From assembly GCF_000002985.6 (NCBI RefSeq), contig NC_003281.10, positions 8,184,001 to 8,248,000 of the forward strand: 64,000 nt of DNA, given 5' to 3'. Shown piece after piece: positions 38,112 to 48,657 of the stretch. Origin of the DNA: Caenorhabditis elegans (taxonomy: Eukaryota; Nematoda; Chromadorea; Rhabditida; Rhabditidae). The notes under the pieces were generated by a model. That model searched no databases, was not told where the DNA came from, and saw only the letters and a list, made by a program, of their open reading frames with translations. Position 1 is the stretch's first letter, and every line of letters begins with the position of its first letter. The position numbers were made by a program, and so were the translations under genes.

Positions 38112-39792
38112 ATGGCGGAGAAATCGCAAGCTCCCGTCTCGAATTGAAAAATTTCAAATGGAGAGGAAACTGCTCACGAAGCTCGATCCAAAGCAAGATC
38201 AGGGAAGAAGGATCGGGTCGTGGCAATGTCTCCAATGAATCGACAACGCAAAAATAAGTCGAATGTTTTAAATGAAAAGGATGAGCGTCCAGGTTGTATT
38301 ATTAAAGAGTTAGTTTAATCTTGTAATAATTCTGAAATTAATGAACATTTTATAGAAAATCAAGCGTTCGTTCGATGGCAAAAACTCAACCAACATCAGG
38401 TCGAACTATTTCTCTTAGTGAGATTAATAAGCCTATTGCTTTGTCGAAAAAGAATACTGAAATCAAAGCAGCAGTTGAGATTCAGAATCGATTGACGAAG
38501 AAAATGGCGAAAAACTCTGAGAGAAGAAAAAAAATGGCACATGGACCGGAGATGACTGCACAAAACCGAACACAGGAGAGAATTGATTTTGTTGAGTTCC
38601 TCGATCGTCATTATCAAGTGATGCAAGCCGGTGTAAGTACGGTAAAAGTGGGATTTCACCTTGAAATTTGAATGTTCTTGCGCTTAGCACCGCCCATTTT
38701 AAAATCAATCAGCGAACTTTTGGAGGGAATTTAAATAAACTGAGGAGTTTTTAGGTTTTAGGTTTTTGACTGATCTTTTTCTTTTTCACGAATTCTTTTT
38801 CCAGGTTCACAAAATGCACTACACAAAGGAGGAATTTGAGAATGTGATCTACGAGGCTCAAACCATCTTCTCATCGGAAAAAGCTCTTGTTGACATCGAT
38901 CCACCATGTGTCGTAGTTGGAAATCTTCACGGACAATTCAACGATCTTATCAACATGTTCATTCTATTGGGACGTCCTCCTGAGACAGTTTATGTTTTCA
39001 CTGGTGATTATGTTGATCGAGGAATGATGAGTCTGTATAATGCTCTTATTCACCTATAAGATCTGCTATCCCGAGAATATTGTGCTGCTCCGTGGAAATC
39101 ATGAAATTGCAAGAGTCAATAAAAAATATGGATTCTATGAAGAATGCGTGACTTCGATTCCAAAGTGTGGAGAGGAGATTTGGGCTTTGTTCCAGGTATG
39201 TGTTCTCATTCTAGACTTTCTATATTTAAAAATATTTCAGCGTTGTTTTAACAATCTTCCAATCTCCGCTTTGATCGCTACAAAGATTCTATGCATGCAT
39301 GGTGGATTGTCTCCTGCTCTGACATGTCTTGATGTTAGTTAACAGAAGTCGTTTTTCCTAAAAATTCCATTTCAGGAACTTCGCAATCACCCGAAACCAA
39401 TTCGTAACCCATTTCGTGGAATTGTGAATGACATGCTCTGGGCTGATCCGGATCCATCTGTTTTTGAATGGAAGACAAGTTCACGTGGATCTGGCTTCAC
39501 CTTCGGAACAAATGTGATTGATGACGTTTGTAAACGTCTTGGTGTCGAGCTTATCATCCGTGCTCACCAAATGTGTTTCGATGGTTATTGGGTATTGAGT
39601 GGACGGAAGCTTATCACCATCTTCTCTGCTCCCATGTACTGCAACTTCTACAAGAACACTGGATGTGTGTTGAAAGTAGACGAGACGTTGGGGATTCAGA
39701 CGGTCGCATTTGTTCCAGAATCGGAGAATATCGAGAAGATCATTGAAGAGATGAATCGTGTCTGGGATATTTCTATTGATTGTATTGAGTAA
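38112..39792 (+). pseudogene. PP1-type Ser/Thr phosphatase, apparently disabled
   Basis: Exons 38375-38632, 38805-39195, 39241-39333 and 39376-39792 encode a recognisable PPP-family catalytic domain: GDYVDRG, LLRGNHE, MHGGLSP, LIIRAHQ and SAPMYC are all present. Several lesions argue against function. The frame shifts by one base near 39040-39059, just after [13 protein letters not shown]: the upstream frame stops at 39057 while KICYPEN continues in another frame, and exon lengths sum to 1159 nt. The first metal-binding motif GDxHG reads GNLHG. A candidate upstream exon (ATG at 38112) has an in-frame TGA at 38145, and its likely donor does not match the phase of the next exon. Splice signals and most codons are intact, so decay looks recent. 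It could be a sperm-type PP1 paralogue, a class much expanded in C. elegans. A functional short form is not excluded. Confidence 0.75.
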
Positions 39793-39971
39793 TACTTGGA
39801 ATAAAGTTATGGAATGATTTCAATAAGTTACAATTTTTTTAAACAATTCTCAAGAAAAATAGTCACACATCCTAGAACACGAGCAAAGCGTTAAAACAAG
39901 GTGACACACATGATAAATAGTTTATTCAGAAAAGAATTGTGAGGATCGTTTCCATTGGCATTTTGGTCGTT

Positions 39972-40283
39972 CAAAGGGCTAGAGAATGATTGGAAACTGA
40001 AAAACCATATTTTTGAAATTGTGTAGTTGGCCTGTTGTGTAGAGGCCAACTACACAAGAAATGTTTTATTTATTCTATTGACGTGACCGATGACCTTTGA
40101 AGAACTATGAAAATGACATCGACACGTGGCCAAATATTGAACTCGAACTTTCTCTGTATGATGATTTATTCTGGTTTTAAGTTTTACCAATAAACCCTGC
40201 TAATATTCAACTCTTCGTGTCTTTGAGACATAACACAAAGGGCTGAGAATGATTGGAAACTGAAAAACCATATTTTTGAAATT
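39972..40283. repeat. Direct repeat pair flanking a hairpin
   Basis: CAAAGGGCT-AGAGAATGATTGG and the following ACTGAAAAACCATATTTTTG occur at 39972-40020 and again at 40236-40283 with a 1-2 base difference. The inverted repeat GTGTAGTTGGCCT...AGGCCAACTACAC follows the first copy. Confidence 0.8.
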
Positions 40284-40882
40284 TTCAGAATTGTCTACTA
40301 ATATACTGTTTGATGGAAAATCCAGGTCTTCGCTGTACAGTTTATAATTTGGAATTTTATTCTCTTTTTAGCGGCCACTGTAGCTGAGATCGTGGAGAGA
40401 CCCATGCAGAGAAACTGCTTGTGCCTTTAAATTAGAGTATCAATTTTTCACGGAATAGCGATAATCGGTTACAGTCCGTTCTATCTAGAGGTCTTTAAAC
40501 TTTTAGTCAAATTAAGTCTGTGCTCAGGCACAATAAATCTGAAAAGAATTATAACTCGAACCGATTTTATGATAATTTGAAATTATTAAAATTACATCCA
40601 ATTACAGTACCCTCGTGACAACGAAAAGCGTCTCTTTAAATGACTACACTGATTCTCCGAGTGGTTCTTGCAACGATATCAGTAATAGTGGTCGCTACAA
40701 GTGCCAAAATATAATATGTTTAGATTATTTAATAGTATAAATTGAAGTTTTGTATTTCAAATTGCATTTCAAAAAAGGCAAAATTATTGTGTTTCTTATC
40801 GTATAAATTTCCTTTTTAAGTTGATTATTGCAACGAAATGAACAGTTTTTTGTTTTTTTTTTCGTACACTCCTGCCACGAAT

Positions 40883-40926
40883 CATTCTATTCTGTAATTT
40901 ATGAAAGGAAATTACAGAATAGAATG
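40883..40926. repeat. Hairpin with 18-bp arms
   Basis: CATTCTATTCTGTAATTT and its exact complement are separated by 8 bases. It lies about 180 bp upstream of the MOB4 start codon. Confidence 0.85.
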
Positions 40927-41104
40927 AGTATCTGCCAAAGCCTCGTAATGCTAAACAACGCGCGCTACGACACTCCGTTCCACAAAACAAATTTCAATTT
41001 GCCTCTTTCATTTTTCTTGCGCTCGTTTTTCAAACATTTTCAGCTCAAAACACGTGTTATTTTTATAATTTCAAACAATTAATTTTATGTTTTCAGTTTT
41101 AAAC

Positions 41105-42022
41105 ATGACGGCCGCTACAGAAAATCGAACTGTTCGGCGTAATGGTCCGGGAACAAAACGAGCAGTGAGTTAAACGTTTTGAATTGAAACCAAAAACATT
41201 TCGTGTTGCAGGATTGGAATAACTGGTCGCCGCTGGCTTTTGAGGAAATGGATAGTGCTCTGAACATTCAACAGTACATCCAACAGACGATTAAAGCGAA
41301 TCCAGCTGATGTTGCCACAATTTTAACTCCTCCATTGGGTAAGAAAGCTGAAACTTTATTCAAGAATTAGAAGAATGTTCTTTAAAAATAAGAAGAATTC
41401 AGTTTCATCCTGAGTCCACGAATTATTTTCTAAACATCTTTACTTCAGATCAAGATGAAGGAGTGTGGAAGTACGAACATCTTCGTCAATTTTGCATCGA
41501 GCTCAATGGCTTAGCTCTTCTCCTCCAAGTTTGTGTTCAATTTTATTACATCTTCAAGTATTGGGTTTTCAGAGAGAATGTATCCCAGAAACCTGCCAAC
41601 AAATGACCGCCACCGAACAATGGATTTTCCTGTGTGCCGCTCATAAGAACCCAAATGAGGTATTTTTCTAACGAGAAAATGTTTATAAACTTCTTTAATT
41701 ACAGTGTCCAGCGATCGATTACACACGTCATACACTAGACGGAGCCGCCACCTTGCTCAACTCGAATAAGTATTTTCCAAGCCGAGTCAACATCAAAGAA
41801 ATTTCAATTTCAAAGCTGGGATCTGTAGCTCGTCGCGTCTATCGCATATTTTCGCACGCATTCTTCCATCATCGTAAGCTGTTCGACGAGTTTGAAAATG
41901 AAACTCATCTCTGCAAGCGATTCACCACATACGTGTCGAAGTACAATCTGATGCAACAAGAGCATCTTATTGTTCCCATTCTTCCAAATCAGCAGCAACA
42001 ACAACAAACAACGGTTCAATAA
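41105..42022 (+). CDS. MOB4/phocein-family protein
   Basis: Exons 41105-41164, 41212-41338, 41449-41528, 41573-41659 and 41705-42022 sum to 672 nt, 223 residues, the usual size for MOB4. The Mob fold is clear. The predicted zinc ligands are present ([10 protein letters not shown] and [14 protein letters not shown]), as are the conserved [10 protein letters not shown] and [15 protein letters not shown] segments. The C-terminus is Gln-rich (QQQQQQTT). Family knowledge: MOB4/phocein is a core subunit of the STRIPAK PP2A complex, acting in vesicle traffic, synapse growth and Hippo control. The match to vertebrate phocein is stronger than to MOB1. By position it is C30A5.3 (memory). The next gene, rfs-1, starts 480 bp downstream on the same strand, close enough for an operon but on the long side. 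Confidence 0.93.
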
Positions 42023-42501
42023 TATACTTGGCTTCTCCAAATTTTCTTGCACAAATCGCTAATCCATGATAATTTAAAAATATTTCTATTCTACCCTACA
42101 TCTCATTCCTACCGTCATTTTTTTCTCCATTCTCTTTTTTTCCAACACAGCTCCGTTTTCTAACTTTTTCTTCTACATCCAGCTTTCGTTTAGTCACAAT
42201 CTCTCCGATGGGAAAATGCACATTCTTTCTTCCCTTGTACCATTTCCATCCATGAACTTCCTACTCGATACATTTCTCTCATTCGCTAATGATCCCTATT
42301 CGAATCTATCTCAAGTAATACTTGTACGTACCAGATGAGCTACAAAGTAGAAAACTTGCGAATAAATTAATAAATGAGAAGTCACATAATATGATTTTCT
42401 GTTGTAAACAGTTGCTTGCTCCTTTATTTATTTATTTTTCATTTTCAGTTTCTCAAATTCTCTGTGCTTTCACACAGGGAACACTAAATTGTTAAACTCC
42501 C

Positions 42502-43429
42502 ATGGATCCTTCTGAGAATGTATTCAAATACGAAACTGCCTACGATCTTCTGGTACGTCTTGGAGCAGAAAGACTGTTTTTGAGAACATGCCTTTCAATT
42601 CTGGATCCGGTTCTAGAACTTCATCCAGGAAAATGCTACGAAATTGATGGCGATTTAGGAGTTGGTAAAACACAGGTATGAATTCATATATTTTATTTAG
42701 AGAATTTTCCATAACATTACTAAAAGTTTTTAAAGACTCCAAATTTTTAATTTATCTTTTTCTCTTCAGATATGCTACTCATTTGCGGCGAAATTTCTTC
42801 AAACCAAAAAAACTGCAAAAATGGGCTGGATCGGTGCGACTCCTCTACGAACGGATCACCTTCTTTTACATATTGAACATTTTGGAAATCAAACAAACGA
42901 AGATATTCTCGACAGAATCGTGTGCAAAAGAGTAGAGAAAATTGCGGAGCTTCAGGATTCTTTAACTCGATTTTTGGATACAATAAATCTACAATTGGTG
43001 ATTGTTGAAAACATTGACGCTATTCTCCATGATACTGTTTATCATAAGGAAATGGGAAGATCAATGCAATCTGATGTTGTCGAGAGAATCAGAAAATTGA
43101 CGAAATTAGAGATTACTGTGATTTTGACAAATCACATTGTAAGAAATATAAGCATTTCTAAATACCTACTCAAACAATTTATTTTCAGACACACTGGCGT
43201 GGGTACCCGGCACCGGCTCTCGGAGCATTCTGGTCATCACAAATCAACAATCGATTTTTCATAGAGAAGCGAAACGACGACTCAGATATCAGAATTGTTT
43301 CTGCAATGGTTATTGAAAAATTTCGAGTATCGAATTTCAAAGTTTAATTTTCAGAAGGGTGAACAAGATGACGGAATGAATCGAATCGAGTTCAAGATAG
43401 GTGATCGAGGACTCAAAGCAGTGGAATGA
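42502..43429 (+). CDS. rfs-1: RFS-1, RAD51 paralogue
   Basis: Exons 42502-42675, 42770-43138, 43189-43308 and 43355-43429 total 738 nt, 245 residues. The ATPase core of the RecA/RAD51 family is visible: Walker A GDLGVGKT and a hydrophobic Walker B strand (LQLVIVENIDAI), then an ILTNHI segment typical of RAD51 paralogues (LTNQ in many). The N-terminal helical domain of full RAD51 is missing, as in XRCC2/RAD51D-type paralogues. Known role of RFS-1: with RIP-1 it remodels RAD-51 filaments at stalled forks. Identification rests on family plus locus memory (C30A5.2). A spliced-leader acceptor candidate (TTTTCATTTTCAG) lies about 55 bp before the ATG. Confidence 0.92.
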
Positions 43430-45872
43430 CGGGTACCACTATTGTTGCTCTTTTAATAGTTGTGCTCAATTAAAGTGGAATTTCTATCCATAGTGTTCAG
43501 AGTTCCTTCACTCAAACCAATACATCAACACTCACTCACTCACGCAGTTCGCTCACTGCTCTGAGCGTCTTCTCGTCGTTTTGTGCGCGAGCGCCCGAGA
43601 CAGACACGAGAGAAGCGTCCACTGGCCATCTCCGCAAAACAGGGACGACGAAATAATATGAAGCGTTGTGGAGAAGCTGTAGAAACGCAGAGACGAAACG
43701 CCTCGTGATTCGGGTCAGCCCCACCGGTCGAGCCTGCGTCTCAACGGCGTTCGCCGTTTCTCGTAAAGAATGAGTGCCCGCGTCCAGACCGGCGTGTTAT
43801 ATGTCAGCTGATTTTCGTTCAAATCGTCGTTGCCCATTTCGCCGTGTGGAAGAAGAAGATCACACGACGAATCGTTTGATAGGATTCTTCATTTCCTATT
43901 CCAATTCTATTTTATGGAATGTGAAGTCTGAATATCTCATCTTATATCCATAGGCTTACTGGGATTACTTACATCCTCGTTAATAGAATTAGAAGCCATC
44001 TAAATCTAGACGGAGTACGGTAGTCAGGATGATGTGTTGAAAAATGATTTTTAGAAATGTGCTCTCTTTATACAGATGCTCAAATTATTCATCGTATTTG
44101 AATCTGGAAAAATGGTTTAGAATAATATTAAGCTATTCTAAGTCTATTCTAAGTACGAAGTAGGTAAATTGCAAAGTTATAGTTTCTTCTGGGTTACTGT
44201 ATAATGTTGTTTATCGAGTGCACTCGAGTGCTCTTATTCTTGTTTTTTGCTTGAGCCCACTACAAGACTCCCACTACAACTTTTACTGCTCATTCGACAA
44301 CCAGATTATGCTTATTTTTGTTTTCTCACTCTCCCGTTCTGTTTTTTTTCACGGGCAGTTACACCACAACAACCAGCAGAGAATGGGCAAAATATACATT
44401 TATTTGTCCACAAATAAACAGAACACTCTTCTTTTCGTCGTCTTCAGACACCCGTTTCATTCTTCTGAATATCCTTGAAAAAAAGTAATATGTGACTTTT
44501 TGGCCTCTTCCCCCCACTCGCATGATGCTTTATTGGTCTCGCAGCATCTATATATTTCGTAGAGAATGTGAGGTTTTAGGAGTAGACAAGACGAATGTTT
44601 TTTATAGTCATGTACTTTGCTCCGGCTGGTACCGACATTTGAGAGAGTCCCCGGAGGCGCCGAACACATTAGACATGCGTGTAGACGAACAATGAATAAA
44701 AAGGAATTTATGATGAAGAGCCTCTATACTCGTATATAGAAAATTGAACTAAAAGAAAGTTATTTTTAAAATTTTGCTTCAGCTTTTTCTTTCGTTTCCT
44801 TTTATGACGTTAATTTTAAAAGACGAGCCTATAGTCTAGTATCAAGAGTTCGCTCGAAATAGAAACGTTCGTCGTGAGAAAGTTTTGAATCTTCTGAATC
44901 CTCTCTTTCCAGTAATCCTAATAGCTAATTTCATTTCATCTTTTTCATGAAGAACCACTAAACTATTTTGTGATTCGAATCTATAACCTATCCTAATTCG
45001 TCCTTGGCGTCAAGTTAAACCACCTGGCCAGTTAGGTCTTCCATTATTATCTTTTCTCAACAAATATCTTAATCTATAAACTTCTTTCATTTTTTTCCTC
45101 CAAATAAGGAGCGTGCGCCCATCATCACTTAATTCTGAATGTTATATCCGCCATCTGCATTTTATTCAATGCCAAAGTACAAGCCAAGGACTACTGATAC
45201 TGAAAAAGACAGATGTCGGGGTGGATGACAAAGAAGAGGCGGGTAGAACTATGAAGACGAAGGTCGTTTCAATGGATGTGGTGGTGGCCAGGTGTTCTGT
45301 TTAGTGTCAGATTCATTCTCAACCTTTATCGATGTCTTTATTGGTTACGCTTCTGGTTTCTGGGTAACCACCGCTCTCACTGAAGTTCGTTCTGTTTTGC
45401 TCGCAGATATTTCAAAACTTCACTGCCAATGACGGAAAAAATATTTTAATGAAATTTTATAATATGTCCCATTTTGACACTGTTGTAAATAGAAAATTTC
45501 TGAAAATATTCAAATTTTCTTCGTTTTCGTGGCAAATCTTAAATATTTATCATCTCCTAAATATGTGAGCTAATTGGATTTTTTGAATAAGAGACTAATG
45601 AATGATTATATCTGTGCATCCTATTTTTCATCGAATTTCCGCTCTGACGTCAGTAACTGCAGTAAACACGCTCACTTTTCCAGCAACTAGTCGGTGTGCA
45701 CTCTCTTGCTTTTCCTACTTTTTTCAATTCTTCAGAAAGACATGCGCTTCGTTTATTCATTCTTTTTCCCAGAATATCTTTTATTTCAGATCCATTTTAT
45801 CCACGAGCAACGAATGTTTTTCTTCTAATTTTCTCCGTCCATCATCTATAGTCTCGTATTGTGTTTGAATCC
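43430..45872. promoter_or_regulatory. Upstream region of fbxl-1 with a GC-rich island
   Basis: 2.4 kb without a supported gene. The segment 43530-43850 is clearly richer in G+C and CpG than its surroundings and contains TCACTCACTCACGC and the hairpin AACGGCG-TT-CGCCGTT (about 43743-43758). This fits a promoter or first non-coding exon of fbxl-1. The rest is ordinary AT-rich DNA. Confidence 0.5.
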
Positions 45873-48140
45873 ATGGAGACGGCTGAACGAATAAGTGCTG
45901 CGGCATCTGCAGCAAGCTCGAGACGTGCCAAAAGATTGGCTCAACAAGCTCATAAGACTCATCCTGTCATTCAAGCCAAACAAAATCAGGTAAAATTTTA
46001 GTGATTTTTATTTTAAACTATAATACATAGTTTTTTTAGATGTACTTGATTACGACGCTTTCACCAGCTCAAGTCGATAATTCTCTAATCAATCGTGTTC
46101 TACCAAAGGAAGTTCTGCTCAAGTGAGACATTGATTTATAAAGCTGTTATAATCTTCATCACATTTCAGAGTTTTCTCATTTCTTGACACCAAAGCCCTC
46201 TGTCGATCGGCTCAGGTCTGCCGCTCATGGAGCATACTTGCGTTGGATGGATCTAACTGGCAGCGCGTCGACTTATTCACATTTCAAAGAGATGTCAAAA
46301 CTGCAGTTGTCGAGAACTTGGCACGTCGTTGTGGAGGATTCTTGAAGGAACTTTCATTGAAAGGATGTGAGAATGTGCATGATTCAGCTCTCCGAACATT
46401 CACATCGAGATGTCCAAATTTGGAACATTTGAGTCTTTATCGTTGTAAACGGGTTACCGATGCGTCATGCGAAAACCTAGGTCGATACTGTCACAAGTTG
46501 AATTACCTCAATTTGGAGAATTGCTCATCAATTACTGATAGAGCAATGAAATATATTGGGTAACTAAACGAAGTTTTTATGCCTTTAAAGTAAATTTAAA
46601 TTTCAGCGATGGATGTCCAAATTTATCATATCTCAACATTTCATGGTGTGATGCTATTCAGGATCGTGGTGTTCAGATTATTCTCTCAAATTGCAAGTCA
46701 CTCGATACTCTGATCCTTCGTGGTTGTGAAGGACTTACTGAGAATGTGTTCGGATCTGTCGAAGCTCACATGGGAGCTATCAAGAAACTGAATCTTCTGC
46801 AATGCTTCGTAAGCAAACATTTTAAATGAAACAATTTTCGATAATTACTGTTTTCAGCAGCTCACCGATATTACAGTTCAAAATATTGCAAATGGAGCTA
46901 CCGCTTTGGAATATCTGTGCATGTCAAATTGCAATCAAATATCTGATAGATCATTGGTATCTCTTGGACAACATTCTCATAATTTGAAAGTACTGGAATT
47001 ATCTGGATGCACACTTCTCGGAGATAATGGATTTATTCCACTTGCCAGAGGATGTCGTCAATTGGAACGACTTGATATGGAAGATTGTTCCCTAATTTCT
47101 GATCACACTATCAACTCACTTGCAAACAACTGTACGGCTCTTCGTGAGCTCAGTCTTTCACATTGCGAACTTATTACGGACGAGTCGATTCAGAATTTAG
47201 CCTCGAAACACCGTGAAACGTTGAATGTTCTGGAACTTGACAATTGCCCGCAGTTAACTGATTCCACGTTATCTCATCTGAGACATTGCAAAGCTCTCAA
47301 GAGAATTGATTTGTATGATTGCCAAAATGTTTCAAAAGAAGCAATCGTTCGATTTCAGGTATGTTATATTTCATATTACAAACTTAAATACGATTTTATT
47401 AAAAAATCAAAAACATCTCTGAAATCTATTTTTTTTTTAATATTACCCAGAAAAAATTTGCAATTTTCGGGCAAAAAATACAGTACCCGGTCTCGACACG
47501 ACAATTTTTTGTTAAATGCAAAGAGGTGTGCGCCTTTAAAGAGTACTGTAATTTCAAACGTTCGTTTCTGCGGAATTTTCGTGGTTTTTCATAGTTTCTC
47601 GACGAAAATAAAATAATTTATTTTTAAAACTTAAATATAACAAAAAAAATTAAACGACAGTACAAAGGCGCACACTTTTTGCACATAGCAAAAAATTGTC
47701 GTGCCGAGACCGGTTACCGTATTTATTACATGTTCTCCTATTTCAGCATCATCGCCCAAACATCGAAATTCATGCCTATTTTGCACCGGTCACTCCACCA
47801 ACGGATCAGGTCGTAAACCGCGGTGGTATGTTGTTTTAAAAAAGAGCCCGCGAATATATATATAATATTCGCATGGTAATTATCCATTTTTCTCTCTTCA
47901 CACAAACACTTTCAACTTGCACACATCTCTTTCAATTTATCGAATACAATCAGGCACACCCGGTCTCAAAAGGTATGTAAAAAGAAACAAACTGAAGGCA
48001 TGGTGTGGCTGGTTGACACACGAATCTAACAAAATTGCGTGAATCTCTAGACTTAATACTACTTATTAGATTTCAATTCATTCATCTATTGCTCAATTAT
48101 TTATTTTTCAGGTATATGTAGATGCTGTGTTATCTTATGA
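45873..48140 (+). CDS. fbxl-1: FBXL-1, F-box and leucine-rich repeat protein (FBXL2/FBXL20 type)
   Basis: Exons 45873-45989, 46040-46122, 46170-46559, 46607-46808, 46858-47358, 47747-47825 and 48112-48140 give 1401 nt, 466 residues. An F-box (LPKEVLLKVFSFLDTKALCR, then VCRSWSILALDGSNWQ) spans about residues 57-100. It is followed by around a dozen cysteine-containing LRRs (for example LSLYRCKRVTDASC). The tail HAYFAPVTPP matches vertebrate FBXL2/FBXL20. Role by family: substrate adaptor of an SCF ubiquitin ligase. Joining 47825 to 48112 ends the protein in CRCCVIL, a CAAX-type prenylation motif as in FBXL2. Including a 19-nt exon at 47954-47972 changes frame and ends it in TPGLKRYM at 48121, without the motif; both forms are 466 residues. 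The intron before 47747 carries repeat family B. Confidence 0.95.
47479..47722. repeat. Inverted-repeat element (family B) in fbxl-1 intron
   Basis: The left arm (ACCCGGTCTCGACACGACAA, then GTGCGCCTTTAAAGAG) is mirrored by the right arm (AAAGGCGCACAC..., TTGTCGTGCCGAGACCGG). Relatives occur at 51054-51340 and at the right edge of the window. Confidence 0.85.
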
Positions 48141-48657
48141 CTGCATCTATGTGCCCTGTTCTACGCGATCTACAGAAAACTGGTACAAACTGACGAAATT
48201 GACGAAGTCTGACATCAACAGGGCACCGTGCGCTCACCGGGTTGAGGCACAACTTTGGTATTCAATTAAAAATGTTCTGAAATTTTGAAGCTTAACTATT
48301 CAGTAGATTTATATTGTTTCTTGGAAATTCTTCATCTATTGCCCGCTATTTTTTGTATTCCTTCGTTTCTATCCTGATCCTACTGTAGCTACTGGTAAAT
48401 TTGTTGAAATTGTTTCCAAAGGGAAATCGGTGTAAACACGCTCCATAGAATTTTATGAATACGTTTTGTTTTTCTTCGGCGTCTGCTTTTCTCATGACTG
48501 TACATTTTTTTTCAATTCGAAATTATTTTCTTTTTCTGTCAAGAATAAAATACTTGCCCTCTTTACAAATTCATCAACGCGTCAGTTCTTGTTATTTTCT
48601 ACACTTTTTATTTCTTCAAATCTGGATTATTCATTGAAATAATATTCCAGATTAGAA

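Larger units (their letters stand above)
39793..41104. other. Intergenic region with short repeats and hairpins
   Basis: It contains a direct repeat of about 48 bp (39972-40020 and 40236-40283), a hairpin at 40021-40055 directly after the first copy, and a hairpin at 40883-40926 with 18-bp arms. The last 200 bp should carry the MOB4 promoter. No gene was seen. Confidence 0.6.

Noticed and set aside
39044-39059. Rescuing the PP1 frame by a tiny intron GTATAATG...TATAAG
   Set aside because: It would be about 26 nt, below the size of known C. elegans introns, and it still gives the wrong phase.
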